A stretch of 64,000 nt of DNA from Hydnum rufescens UP504 (GCA_014904985.1 MU129187.1:1-64000), one strand, 5' to 3'; positions 46,940 to 57,760 are shown, counted from the first letter of the stretch. A program made the numbers and translations. Notes: a model not told the origin generated them from the letters alone.

Positions 46940-47586
46940 ATTCAATGCCAGCAATTGCCAATACTCAAGAAGTGCCCAAGCACTGGCACTGCAAGCACAG
47001 CACACAATAGTACCCATGTATATTTAAAATAAATACTATATAATAAATATTTGTCCAGGAAAACCCAAAGAAGGCAATGATAATGAGTCAGAACCCAATA
47101 AGGCATGAGATGGCAAATTGCAGAGTGGATTAGGCCACTTCTATGCATCAGAATTGGTCCAAATTTAAATATAGTAGTGTTATATATACACTCTACATGG
47201 GTGATTGATTATTTCAGACAATCCTTGCATTTTTCAATTTTTCACACCTTCAATTCCCTAAATAGGGAATTGAAGGCATGAAAAATTGAAAAATCCAAGG
47301 ATCATCCAAGATAATCACTCACCCATATAGAGTGTATATATAACACTACTATATTTAAATTTGGGCCAATTCTGATGCGTAGAAGTGGCCCAATCCACTC
47401 TGTAATTAGCTATCTCATGCCTTATTGAGCTCTGACTCATTACCATCATCTTCTTCAGGTTTTCCTGGACAAATTTTCATTATATAGTATTTATTTTAAA
47501 TATACATGCTTGGTGCTATTGTGTACTGTGCTCCCAGTGCCAGTGCTTGGGCGCTTCTTGAGTATCAGCAATTGCTGGCATTGAAT
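46940..47586. repeat. Central palindrome, arms of about 320 bp
   Basis: 46940-47260 and 47263-47586 are reverse complements with few mismatches. The symmetry centre is AA at 47261-47262 within TTCAATTCCCTAAATAGGGA. The outermost match is 'attcaatgccagcaattgc'. Outside it the two module arrays face away from each other in mirror order, so the palindrome is the core of an inverted repeat of about 3.4 kb. No gene recognised inside; AT-rich blocks include TATATATA-type sequence. Confidence 0.92.
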
Positions 47587-47684
47587 CTGCATCTTGCTTC
47601 CTATCTCCACAACCACAACAAGCAACCACCCAAAAAGGCAAGCACACAACCACACACCCACTGCTGTGGGTGTGTGGTCACAAG

Positions 47685-48747
47685 GTGAGTGTTTTTTCTA
47701 GTAGATACAATGGTGCAAAAAGAGCAGTGAAAGCTGCTCTTTTTGCGCTGCTTTGGAACATTTTACTAACATCTCTTTATTTATTTTAGATTGAGGCCTT
47801 GTCCAATGCATGACGAGAGCCCAAACAGCCATGCAACATATGGAAACACAACACAGCAACACGACATCTGGCAATGCAATACAGAAATGCAACACATGAC
47901 AGTGTGACACAGCAATGTGCCAAACAGCAACACACCAAATGGCAACGCACCAAACGAAGACATGACACATGGTAATGTGACACATGGCAATGCAACCTAT
48001 GGCAACGCACCAAACAAGGATGCAACCATGCCAAATGAGGCCCCAGGAACCACACACCTGCCATGGCAGGTGTGTGGTACTATATAATGTGAGTCCCCCC
48101 CCAGTAACTACAGGCATGCAAAAAGAGCAGCAAAAGCTGCTCTTTTTGTGTGGTCTTTATCTTAACTAACATACAATCTTATATTCTAGGTCATTGCTTC
48201 CCACATGAATGAATACCCATGTGAGAACCCCTGTAACCCTGCCCATCAACACCTGAACGATGGGCCCCATACAAACTGCTGCACCCATGAGCCAGAGTAC
48301 AGCCCCAGTACCCCACACCCGCAGCAGCGGGTGAGGGGTACTGCAAGGTAAGGTTTATTTTTTTATTTTTTATTCTTTATGCTTGTGGTGCAAAAAGAGC
48401 AGTGTAAGCTGCTCTTTTTGTGCTGCTTTAGAATTTTTTTTTACTGACACACTTTATTCTATATTGGAGCCCGCCCAACGCATGACAATAACCCGCGAAA
48501 CAATGAACAACATGGTACATGGCAACACGACATGGCAATGCGACACGGCAACATGCCAACAATGTGACATATGGCGCCACACCAAATAAGGGCCTGGAAT
48601 CACACACCCACCATGGTGGGTGTGTGGTTCTATATAAGGTAAGTCCCCACCCCCCTCACTAGCTACAGCCAAGCAAAAAGAGCAGCTTTCGCTGCTCTTT
48701 TTGTGTGGCCCTTATTTCCTAACTAATTTAAAAATAATATTTTGTAG
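47685..48747 (+). repeat. Exon-intron-hairpin module array, right arm (four modules)
   Basis: Intron-like segments on the plus strand: 47685-47789 (GTGAGT...TACTAAC...TTTAG), 48089-48189 (GTGAGT...TAACTAAC...CTAG), 48348 to about 48470 (GTAAGG...CTGAC; acceptor AG mutated to AT) and 48639-48747 (GTAAGT...CTAACTAA...GTAG). Each contains GCAAAAAGAGCAG.../...CTGCTCTTTTTGC (for example 47715-47727 with 47734-47746, loop 6 nt). Each is preceded within 10-15 nt by a CCACACACC/GGTGTGTGG hairpin. The intervening exon-like parts are related to each other ('NEYPCENPCNPAHQ' and 'NEYRQRTPHNPAYQ'), so whole modules were copied. Confidence 0.82.
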
Positions 48748-48920
48748 GTTTCAACTGCCCTTGCAAATGAATACCGACAAAGAACCCCCCATAACCCTGC
48801 CTATCAACCCCCAAATGATGGGGGACCCACACGAACCACCATGCGTACGAGCCAGCATATGTATGCACCAGCATATGGATGAGCCAGCATGCATGGCCCC
48901 AGTATCCTACACCTGCAGTG

Positions 48921-50466
48921 TTGGAGGGAAAAATCCCTACCACATAGAGTTCCATTTCAGCGTTGAATTTTCTGATGAACAAATTAAAAATGTACCAATA
49001 TGTCGTTCCAATATCAAGCCTTTCGTCTGTTCATGGATGAGCATGAATTCCATATGCCTGAAAAGATGTAAATGGAATGCTCATTTCCTTGTACATGAGT
49101 CAATCTCCCGGGGTCTTCAACAGGCCACAGGGACTGTATTCATTTATGCCCTACCATAAGCCATGATATGGTGGACCCGGCAATTCAACTTGCCCTTCTG
49201 TATATCGTCTTGAATTCTCCTTCAATCTGCTCATACGGATCTTGCTGCCTTAAGGGCGATCCTAACGAATGGTGATTATGTAATACAATGGATTACACAC
49301 CCGGGCCTTCATTCCTACTTGCGGATGCATTACATAATCAAATAGGGGCAAATGCGGCACTCTCAAGGAGTATTCGTTGAATTTCTCTGTCAGTTTTGAT
49401 CGGATCGGCTCGGAAAAGTAGCGCCCAGAAAGATACGATTCATACCTATCTGACGATACCAAGTACGAGTCAATCCGATGAAAACTGCACGTTCTAGAAC
49501 GATTTTACTATGGAATCCATGCTCTTAAGGAGTATTTTCCGCTTTTCGAAGTCAATTCGTATTCGATCGACTCGTAAATATAGCGCCCTGAAAGCTGTGA
49601 TCAATACCTATCGAATGATACCGATTAGGTGTTCATCGGATCAGAACTAAGGCTTCTGGAACGATTTCACCTGCTCATTCATAATAAGAAGGTGTATTTT
49701 TCGAATTTCTCCGTCAGTTTTGATCGGATTTGCATGAAACGACCGTGCCTAGAAAGGTATTGAAAATGCCCATCCAGCGATATGAAGGGCGTCACGAACG
49801 AAGAAGAACTCGGTGTTCTACATATGAATTTCCCCCTTGTCTCAGGAGAACATCATTCCCCCTTCCAATTTTCAAATATCGAATATTGTCTGGCAGCCTT
49901 ATATCCGAAGGATAGGACGTTCAGGACGACTCATTCCACCATTCCTCAAGGGAATCTGTCCAAAAGGGAAGGAGAAATAGTCATTTTGTGCTCTATCCTA
50001 TCCCCAGACTTGTAAATTGAATATCTCTGTCAGTTTTGAAGCTTTTGACTTGATTCCTTTTTCTACATATTTCCCCTATCCTCCTGCTTCCGTCGGATAT
50101 TGGATCTCATAGCCGGGTTGTATATTAAGCAAATTGTGTTGAAAATTCCATTGTCTTCCCCCTCCCCAGTCTGAAGCACTGAAGTATTGCTGCTGGATTC
50201 CCGGGCGAATTCCATCTGAGCACATTGCTACTACTACACTTTGTCTAAGGCCACAAGACTAGGACCTTGGAGTGTGGGATTTGTGGCATAATTTCCCCTT
50301 TTATTCATCTGCTTGGGCAACTACTGCTGACAGCGGATTATCTTCTATCCTAAAGACCCTCCTACACTCGGACCTGAACATTCGGATTATTTTGGTGGCC
50401 CCCGTTCTTCGTTCTCGATTCCATATCGCGGACTGTGGCAGAGATCTCCCCTTTTTCTTCTGCTTA
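48921..50466. mobile_element. Insertion splitting a module hairpin (CAGTG duplication)
   Basis: The left half of an exon-end hairpin (CTACACCTG, before 48916) and its right half (GGTGTGGGG, after 50471) are separated by 1,546 bp with CAGTG at both edges (48916-48920 and 50467-50471). Overlapping the edges are TGTTGGAGGG and CTTACA, which would suit an LTR, but then no target duplication remains, so the class is open. The inside contains three 160-bp repeat units (49363-49845) and no recognisable gene. Confidence 0.5.
49363..49845 (+). repeat. 160-bp tandem repeat, three units
   Basis: Units start near 49363, 49523 and 49684. Each begins like 'aaggagtatt', then 'tttctcygtcagttttgatc', then 'gcgccc.gaaag' or 'gtgcctagaaag' and 'tacctatc..atgatacc'. 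A fourth partial unit lies near 50015. The family recurs in reverse orientation at 52950-53345. Confidence 0.7.
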
Positions 50467-50486
50467 CAGTGGGTGTGGGGTACAAG

Positions 50487-50800
50487 GTATGTGTTATGTT
50501 TTTTATTTTATTTCTTAGTCTTGTGGTGCAAAAAGAGCAGCATAAGCTGCTCTTTTTGCATTGCATTAATGTTGTACTAACATTGAATTCCTTATTTCTA
50601 TAGATCCTTGACCAGAATCTGCATGAACCCCCTCTGAACCCACCAAATGACATGCTGGGAACGAAAACCACGAATGAGCCCCCATGAATGAAAACCCACT
50701 CCCTTGAGGGAGTGCCCAAATGGAACTGGCCCCAACTGGGGCGAATGAACCCCACCTGCTGCAGCGGGTGTGGTGGGTATATGCAGGTGTGTGACTGGCA
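50487..50800 (+). repeat. Fifth right-arm module after the insertion
   Basis: Intron-like 50487-50603 (GTATGT...TACTAAC...TATAG) with hairpin GCAAAAAGAGCAGC/GCTGCTCTTTTTGC at about 50527-50558. It is followed by an exon-like stretch rich in Pro/Asn codons ('NLHEPPLNPPNDM') and a hairpin ACCTGCTGCAGCGGGTGTGG near 50750. It is the continuation of the right arm beyond 48921-50466. Confidence 0.72.
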
Positions 50801-50834
50801 GGAACCATGCCCCCCCTGTGGTGGCAGACCCCAG

Positions 50835-51045
50835 GGGGGGGGGATAATATATATATAGCATGTATATAATTATAGTAGTAATAATAATAATAATAAATAA
50901 ATATATAATCTACCACAGCCATGGATTGGCTGAAATGAATTGGAATGGCTGTATTTTGGCTGTATTTCAGCCATACTGTCTGGGACCTATTAGGTACCAT
51001 TTTCTGCCCCAAAAATGGTACCTAATTAGGTCCCCAATTTGACTG
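50835..51045. repeat. AT microsatellite and 11-bp hairpin
   Basis: (TA)n and (TAA)n runs at about 50847-50905 are followed near 50993-51025 by a GGTACCATTTT/AAAATGGTACC hairpin, with further matching GGACCTA/TAGGTCC outside. No gene. Confidence 0.7.
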
Positions 51046-51059
51046 ACCAGCCTGGGTTC

Positions 51060-51860
51060 ACGCAAGAGATGGCATGGATAATGGTGACTGCAGATGAAAC
51101 TGTGGTGTGACGCTACCTGATGCTTTGAGGGAGGGCAACAGGATGATGTACAGGCAAGGTAACACTTGAAAAAAGAGCTAGTTCATGCAAGAGATGGCAT
51201 GGATAGTGGCAACTGCAGACAGAACTGTGGTGTGACACTACCCGATGCTTTGAGAGAGGGTGATGAGATGGTGTATGAGCAAGATAACAGTTGAAAAAAA
51301 AAGAGCTGGTTTGCTCAAGAGATGGCACAGATAGTGGCGACTGCAGACAAAACTGTGGTGTGACACTACCCAATGCTTTGAGAGAGGGTGACGAGATGAT
51401 GTATGGGTGAGATAAAAAAGAGCTGGTTTGCACAAGAAGTGGCACAGATAGTGGTGACTGTGGACAAAACCACAGTGACACTACCCAGTGCCTTGAGAGA
51501 GGGTGATGAGGTGATGTGTGAGTGAGATAATGCTCGGAAAAAGAGCTAGTTTGTGTAATAAATAGCATGGATAGTGGTGACTGCAGTTGAAACTGCAGTG
51601 TGACACTACCCAGTGCCTTGAGGAGGGTGATGAGGTGACATGTGAGTGAGATAATGCTTGAACAAACAGAGGATCCACACAAGAGATGGCATGGATAGTG
51701 GTGACTGCAAAACTGTGGTGTGACACTACCTGGTGCCTTGAGAGAGGGTGACAAGGTGATGGGTGAGTGAGATAATGTTCAAAAACAACAGAGGATCTGT
51801 GTAAGAACACAGATAGTGGCAACTGCAGTCAAAACTGCAGTGTGACACTACCTGGTATAG
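51060..51860. repeat. Minisatellite of about 120 bp, seven units
   Basis: The unit contains 'gagatggcatggatagtgg', 'actgcag..aaaactg', 'gtgtgacactaccygatgc' and 'ttgagagagggtgatgag'. The 'gtgtgac.ctacc' block recurs near 51105, 51229, 51357, 51475, 51599, 51719 and 51839. Minus-strand open frames across it (51113-51754 and others) are repeat translations, not genes. One more unit lies at 53465-53590. Confidence 0.88.
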
Positions 51861-52044
51861 AAGAAGGGTTGGGAGCTCCGATGACTGTCAAATCAAAATA
51901 TGGTTCAGCCAGTGTGTAGATGGGAGACTGTGTTTCTGTTTATTCAGATGGGTTGGTTCACTTCAATGGTTGATCACTCTCTGCAAGATATGTATGTGTT
52001 TATTGGAAAATGGAATGTGATATGGACTAGGAATAGTCAATGAT

Positions 52045-52135
52045 ATATCGTAGATGCTTATAGAAAGGCTTATATGTGGGGGATGCTTATGGAAAGGCTT
52101 ATATGTCTGGGATGCTTATAGAAAGGCTTATATGT
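52045..52135. repeat. Three-copy 32-33-bp repeat
   Basis: The motif 'gatgcttatrgaaaggctta' followed by 'tatgt' occurs three times in a row with near identity. Confidence 0.85.
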
Positions 52136-52830
52136 GTTCGTGTTGTATTTGTTCATTTACTGATATTTGTGTGTCTTTGTTTACATCCTCCTAGTCAAAA
52201 TGCGGATATCTGTGGGCTATAGAATGGTCAGTGCTTGGTTAGTTTTGTTAGTATGCTTCAATCTTCTTTCCTGACTCATATTTCATTATGCTTACTTTTA
52301 CCTTGGATGTCCAGCAACTCTAACCTTAGGTTCTGCAACTATCCTTGGCTTCAGTATTTCACGTAGATGGCTTCCAGTAGCTTGGTCTCAACAACCTTGA
52401 AGATGACTTAGCTCCAGATGGCTTTAGATAGACAGTTCTTTAGATTATAAGCAGAATGGTTGACAGTAGTAGACAGTGGTTGATTTCCAGAGTGAGGAGA
52501 TGGGGGGGTACAAGAAAATCTGCCAGCTTATATACCTATCTGAAGGTGGCTGTGCATGGAGCAAGAACAAAAGAGTAATAAAGCTATGAGATCATAGTGG
52601 AGTAGAACAAAAGAGAAATAAAGAAATGATGTCATAATGCGGTCATAGCTGAGTCATCCATAGAGTGTGATGTCATTCATAAAGAGAACAAAAGGATTCA
52701 TAGAGGAAATGATGTCACTAATTTGCTGAGCTTGTGGAGTAGTTGGAGCATGATGTCACTGGTCTTGTGATGTGTCTTGGAGCTCATAGGAAGCGAAATT
52801 AAGGGACATCTCTGGGTTTTGGAGATTAAT

Positions 52831-52912
52831 CTGAGCCTAGTCCAGTGGTTAAGGTGTTTTTGTTACTGGTTAATAAAAGGAACAAGTGCATGGTGTGGGA
52901 TTCAATGCAGAG
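52831..52912 (+). other. Possible tRNA-derived SINE head
   Basis: An A-box-like TAGTCCAGTGGTTAAGG (52838-52854) and a B-box-like GGGATTCAATGC (52897-52908) are about 43 nt apart, as in a tRNA. The stems are poor. The following 'gtttgtatccgtaataggca' is nearly identical to 4418-4437, which lies just upstream of the tRNA-like sequence at 4476, hinting at a shared SINE-type family. Confidence 0.28.
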
Positions 52913-52949
52913 ACAGCAGTTTGTATCCGTAATAGGCATTATTGGTACC

Positions 52950-53345
52950 ATTTGATGCAGATTTTTAATAGCTTTCTGGGCACAGTGGTTTCGAGCAGAT
53001 TGGATGCGAACTGACAGAGAAATTCGTTTTTTACTGATGGGTGTTGATTCTGATAGTAATATCGTTCTGTAGAGTTCAGTTTTGATTTGTTCTTCACATG
53101 CTCAGTACTGTTGGATATGGATTCTTTATATCTTTCTAGGCACGGTTGTTTCAAGAAGATTGGATACGAACTGACAGAGAAATTCGTTTTTTACTGGAAG
53201 TCCCAGATTCTGATAGTAAACTCAGCCTGGAGAGTGCAGTTTTTGTCCATTCGACTTGTGTTTGGTATCATTCGAAAGGTGTAAATTGTGGCTTTCCAAG
53301 TGTCATATGGGTGTACCTCTCCGATCAAAACTGACGGAGTTATAG
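52950..53345 (-). repeat. 160-bp repeat, inverted relative to 49363
   Basis: The CTGACRGAG block occurs at 53011, 53171 and 53331, exactly 160 bp apart. The reverse complement matches the 49363-49845 units, including 'gtgcctagaaag'. Frames through it are repeat translations. Confidence 0.78.
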
Positions 53346-53798
53346 AATGAATTTGGTTTCTGCATATAGCCATAATTAATTTTGTAATTGGTCATGTGAT
53401 TGTTCAATGGTTAGAAGTGGTGTAATTTCGCATTTTCTGATACTGGATGTTTTTATCTTCCACACCAGTGCCTTGAGTGAGATAATGCTGGAAGAAAAAA
53501 AGGGGATCTGTGCAAGAGAAGGCATGGATAGTGGCAACTCAGTCGAAACTGCAGTGTGACACTACCCAGTGCCTTGAGAGAGAGCAGCAATGTCACATCA
53601 ACATTACTACTAATAATATTGCACATCATGACAAATCCATATGCTACATTTTTGCACAGGAATGAGTGGAACGATAGCACCAGGATGTCACACAGGTGGG
53701 GAAGTGGCAAAGGTGGGAAAAGAAAGGCTATTAAAAAAAAGGGGGTACAGTAGAAAGGGGTGGAAAGAAGGGGCCACGGATTTGAAAAGGGCCATAGC

Positions 53799-54563
53799 TC
53801 AAGGAATAAAATACTGTCGGGGTAGACAATGTGTGCAGATGCCATCAATCATGCCCTTCACACTTGCATCACTGCCCCCATTGGACCAAACCAGAACCAT
53901 GGGGTCCCAGTGTTTCTTCTGAAACTTCAGAAACCTCAATTGCATTGCTGCAGAAGCTAAATCAGTTGAGCTAGATTCAGCACTCAAAGCCACATTGGTG
54001 GCAGGTGATTCCCCCTCACTCCATACACGCTTTGCAGTAGAGTCCTTTTCCATGGACTTGGTCGCCTTCTGCTTCAAGTTCAACATCTCGATTGGGCAAA
54101 CATGGGGCAGCTCCTTTCCTGTCATCCACAAGCTCCACAAGGGGGACACCCGTGCAAATGAAGAGATTGGATAACTCGACCATCACAAGAAACAAGGGGC
54201 TAATGCAAAGCAGTGAATTTCGCACTGAGCCTGGGCTTGTGGTAGATTCTCAGACTTCAAGGAGAGTACTGTATGGTAGAGTGTAGACAGCCTGAAGTCA
54301 AGAAAGAATTTTGAATCCGAACTGATCCAAAATGGAAAACCAGACTGAGCTAGGTTGATGAAATAATGTACATACCATACAGCTTGCAAACAATTTTGGA
54401 ATCCAATACACCTGTTCTGCTCAAATTCTACTGAAGAAAAAGCCACAGAAGCCATACCAGAATCCAGTCCACCCACATAGGAACCAGAACCACCATCTCT
54501 GCTGATTGTAAAGAATGAAGCAGAAATCCTCAAATTATGGGTCTCCTCAAGGTAAACACACAC
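53799..54563 (-). pseudogene. Unrecognised relic on the minus strand
   Basis: Two frames, 54183-54563 ('SFFTISRDGGSGSYVGG') and 53799-54149 ('MQLRFLKFQKKHWDPMVLVW'), lie in the same direction and look more protein-like than chance frames. They have no family I know. CpG-poor. They may be exons of one decayed transposon-borne gene together with 55092-55358. Confidence 0.28.
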
Positions 54564-55091
54564 ATTACTGAATATTCAATTTCCTCTTTTATTTAAAAAA
54601 AAGATGACAACAAAATTAGAATTGGTTGCTACAGTATATACTTGACTGTGGACTTCCAAATCCTCAGTGGATAGTGGAGTGTGAAAAACAACAGGCAAAC
54701 ATCCACCATTTGCCACTGACTTGCTCATGACTGTTAATGTCTTGGGGTTCACTGTTCCCTCAGACCTACACTTGGACCTGAGCATGGAACAGTGGATGAA
54801 GCCATGAAACTGGAGAATGATCAATTGATGACAAAGGTGAAGTCAGGGGATAACTGCAAGTGTGGGAGGGGAAATACAGGTGATCACTTGTTCCATGGTC
54901 TCCAAATGGTGGGGCATCCGGGTTGGGGTGTTTCTTTGGCATCCAATTCCCATAGGGGGATGGGTGAGAGGTTGTCCTGGATGTTGAATGAAAAGTTCAA
55001 GAGGGAGTTGGGTATATGTTTGTACTGAGTAGTTGTAGAAAGCCTGGATGGCTACAGGGTGGATTTAAGAATCATGTACGCCCAAATATGT

Positions 55092-55358
55092 TCATGAGCA
55101 CCTACAAGAAGTTGGTATCCACCCCTGCTTGCTTTGTTGAATGATATCCAATGCCTCTTTCCAAAGAGCATAATACCTGCACATGACCTCCCTGCCAGCA
55201 TCCTCCTCCCAGTCAGCAATGTACACTTGTGGTTCATGAGCTTGCAAGAACTCAAAGTGTGTAGAAGGGACAGTGGACACAATACCAGAGAGGCTACTGC
55301 CCAAGGAATATGGTGATGAGTAGAGTCCAGGGACTTCTTCTGCAATTGTCTTGACCAT
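55092..55358 (-). pseudogene. Unrecognised coding-like fragment
   Basis: The frame encodes 'YIADWEEDAGREVMCRYYALW', of balanced composition, on the same strand as the 53799-54563 fragments. The longer overlapping frame 55052-55591 has poorer composition and is probably its shadow. No family recognised. Confidence 0.25.
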
Positions 55359-55762
55359 AGAAGATCAAGAGACAGATGTCCCCATGATCTAATGTGGGTA
55401 GAACTCATGCTTAGAGGCCGAAATGTGTCCCCTGCACTAAGCATTGTAACATCAATGCTTGGCTGAGACCCTGACTTGTTACAATCCATCACCAGGGGGT
55501 ATTGGGAGACATGAAGATAACTGTCACTGAACAGGATGTGGTATGGTTCAAGGTGATGCTCTGAGTAAATGTTTGGTTGAATTGCAGCCAACAGAGGCTG
55601 GGTATACTCAGAAGAAGACCCTGATGGGGTGAGTGTAGGTTGACAATTAGGGTGTGTGGTACAAAATGGCTCGAAAGGGTTGACACTTCAATCCAAATCA
55701 ACATGATGCAATGTTTGACCAGAAGCAGAATTTGGTCAGAAGCAAAATAACTTACTGCTACT

Positions 55763-57226
55763 ATGGAACCTACGTCGACCTCAGGTACCCACACACAGCC
55801 TTCCACCCTCATGGAAAATCACAGCAAGCTCAGTCAGCTGTCTGGGCCTGACACAGTTCCATGTCAGCACTCTCAGGATGGGGCTCCAGATTCTGAGCCT
55901 GCTTCTGACCTTGCTCTCTGGAGTGGGCAGAGTTGCACCTCTAATCAAGAATATTCTGGATCGAGCCCTATGACCTGGTCCAAGGATGGAGATGCTGAGG
56001 CAGCGCCAGTCAATGCCACTTGGAGTGATCTGTTCGACAATCAGGAGAAGCTCAAAATGTATTCAAGAAGCTGACAGTTGCTGTTGAAACATAAGTCATA
56101 CTGTTGGTTCCCAAGTTTTTTTTAAATTTGTTAGCTGAATATGAATCATTTGGTGGATGCAGCATCAGCATGCTGTTACTTGCAGAAGGAGTGGTCATTG
56201 GTGTTCACAAGTAGCCAAAGGCACTTCCAATATTTCAGCATCTCCTCAACACTCCACCCCCCTGTTCATCAAGCAGGGGTCCTGTATTCAGGTGATTATA
56301 CTCTCAGGCCAACATTATTGGATGCAAATGCCCCCAATTGTGCATTCATAACCCATACTCAGTTGGACCCACCTTCCTATACCCCTGCAATGAATGTGCA
56401 GAACAATGGAGTCAAGATGATTTTGCCTTACTATCAATTGTTATTCACCAAATTTTTCTCATTGTGTTGTTGTGCTCTTGAACACTGGTCTTCCGTCACA
56501 AGGTACCTTAAAGTGCCAGATGTCCCCCTTCCCCCTACGAAACCAACTAGTCTTGGTTGCTCCACCTCACTCGAATTCATACCCAACTCCATTTGGGCAA
56601 GTGGGGATGTTCACTTGAACATACTCATGAGGTTTGCTTATGACTGCCGAGGGTACACTGAATACATGATGCATCTTGCCATCAACCACATTGCCCGCAC
56701 CTACAACCTGGACCTTCCTGTCTTTGGGATAGATGATCAATGAGTAGGGGCTGTATATCACTTACCTCTTACTCCTGCAGATTGTCAAGCAGTAGATGAT
56801 CTTGTGCGAATGGGTACACCAGTCTTTGGTGTCATGGAGTATCTGCATTGCGACCATCATGATACTGTGCCTGATCATTGTCCTGACTCTCCCAAGGCAG
56901 CCACAGCTGCAGTGGCCAAATATTTTGCTGCAATGAAGAAGTGGGATGAGCAGAATGTCGATGTTGCCAAGTATATCATACACATCGAGGTTCCACTGGT
57001 TCATGTGCAGCACCTGGTCAATTGGTTCATCAGGCCGCATTTGGGATATCCTGGTGAACTTGATCACAACAATCATCCTCTCTGTGAAGCTGCATTGTGT
57101 GTTTTACCTGCTGGCAAAATTTGTGAGACTGATGTGGTCACTTTACAGGACTTCCTTGGTCGTGGCCTATGGCCTGCTGCCCAGGCATACAAGGTGCCAA
57201 AGTTCTATTACAAATATGAATGTTAG
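55763..57226 (+). pseudogene. Unrecognised multi-part gene relic
   Basis: Three successive plus-strand frames (55763-56074, 56141-56743 and 56804-57226) look like parts of one gene. Protein-like stretches are 'SGDYTLRPTLLDANAPNCAF', 'MMHLAINHIARTYNLDLPVF' and 'HVQHLVNWFIRPHLGYPGEL'. Breaks between them include a TGA at 56741 and a possible GTAGGG...CTGCAG intron near 56744-56779. The region is CpG-poor and follows transposon sequence. I do not recognise the family; a transposon-borne gene is likely. Confidence 0.35.
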
Positions 57227-57760
57227 TTCGGTCGTATCTGAACTAAGGAGTTGGGAGGAACCGGAAGGGGGTGGAGGTTCCGGGTCCAATGAATTAGCCC
57301 AGTCTGTAGGACTATGGCCATTTCGTATAGCCCAACAAGTTAGTAGTTCTTGAAGGGAAAGAGTCTCTATGCCCACAAGGGCAAAGTAGGTGGGCTTAGT
57401 CATCAGGACTGGGGTCACACAGTGTGTGGTGCGTAATCTGTAAGTCCGCAACTCCGCGAGACGGACAGAGGATGGTAGAAAAGATGGATTTGGGTCCTGC
57501 CATAACTAGCTATTAATGGACTGCTTATGTAATGAGTAGTGAATCTAGCTAGAAACTGGGGCAGCACCAAACTCCAGTGGAGAAGCTTTCCACCAGGTCA
57601 AGGGGGAAGAGAAAAGAGGAAAGAGAAAGGGGAAGGGTAGACACAGACTACTACTTTCCCCAAGGTTTAGCCAAATGGTCTAAGGGACTCCCAACACCAC
57701 TAACACAGCCCCCCAGTCCCTTTGGCCATGAAGGGATGATTTCCTCTGTTGTAGTGTTGG
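57222..57760 (-). repeat. LTR/gag-like fragment shared with 35471-35967 (inverted)
   Basis: The reverse complement of this stretch aligns over more than 500 bp to 35471-35967, including 'ggaaagcttctccactggag', 'tttggtgctgcc' and the coding-like end. Here the frame has a good start, 'MTKPTYFALVGIETLSLQEL', then 'CWAIRNGHSPTDWAN'. Both copies lose similarity at the same point after 'SDTTELT'. Differences between copies are often at third positions, which suggests past protein constraint. Confidence 0.6.

Larger units (their letters stand above)
51857..53462. other. Sequence interrupting the minisatellite
   Basis: The repeat unit is cut after 'gacactacc' and resumes at 'agtgccttgag' (53463). 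The insert starts TGGTATAGAAGAAG and ends CTTCCACACCA, giving short imperfect inverted ends (TGGTRTRGAAGA, 10 of 12). A target duplication is not clear. It includes a three-fold 32-33-bp repeat (52045-52135), a tRNA-like stretch and two 160-bp units. No gene recognised. Confidence 0.4.

Noticed and set aside
46648..47027. Open frames of poly-Ala, poly-Leu, poly-Cys and poly-Gln over the CTG repeat
   Set aside because: They are frame translations of a triplet repeat in all phases, with no flanking coding signal.
45439..50560. CRISPR array or bacterial terminators suggested by regularly spaced hairpins
   Set aside because: Repeats are palindromic stem-loops within intron-like segments in a eukaryotic context; there are no constant direct repeats with unique spacers and no cas genes.
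51113..51822. 213-residue and overlapping minus-strand frames in the minisatellite
   Set aside because: Open only because the 120-bp unit lacks stops in that frame; the residues repeat with the DNA unit.
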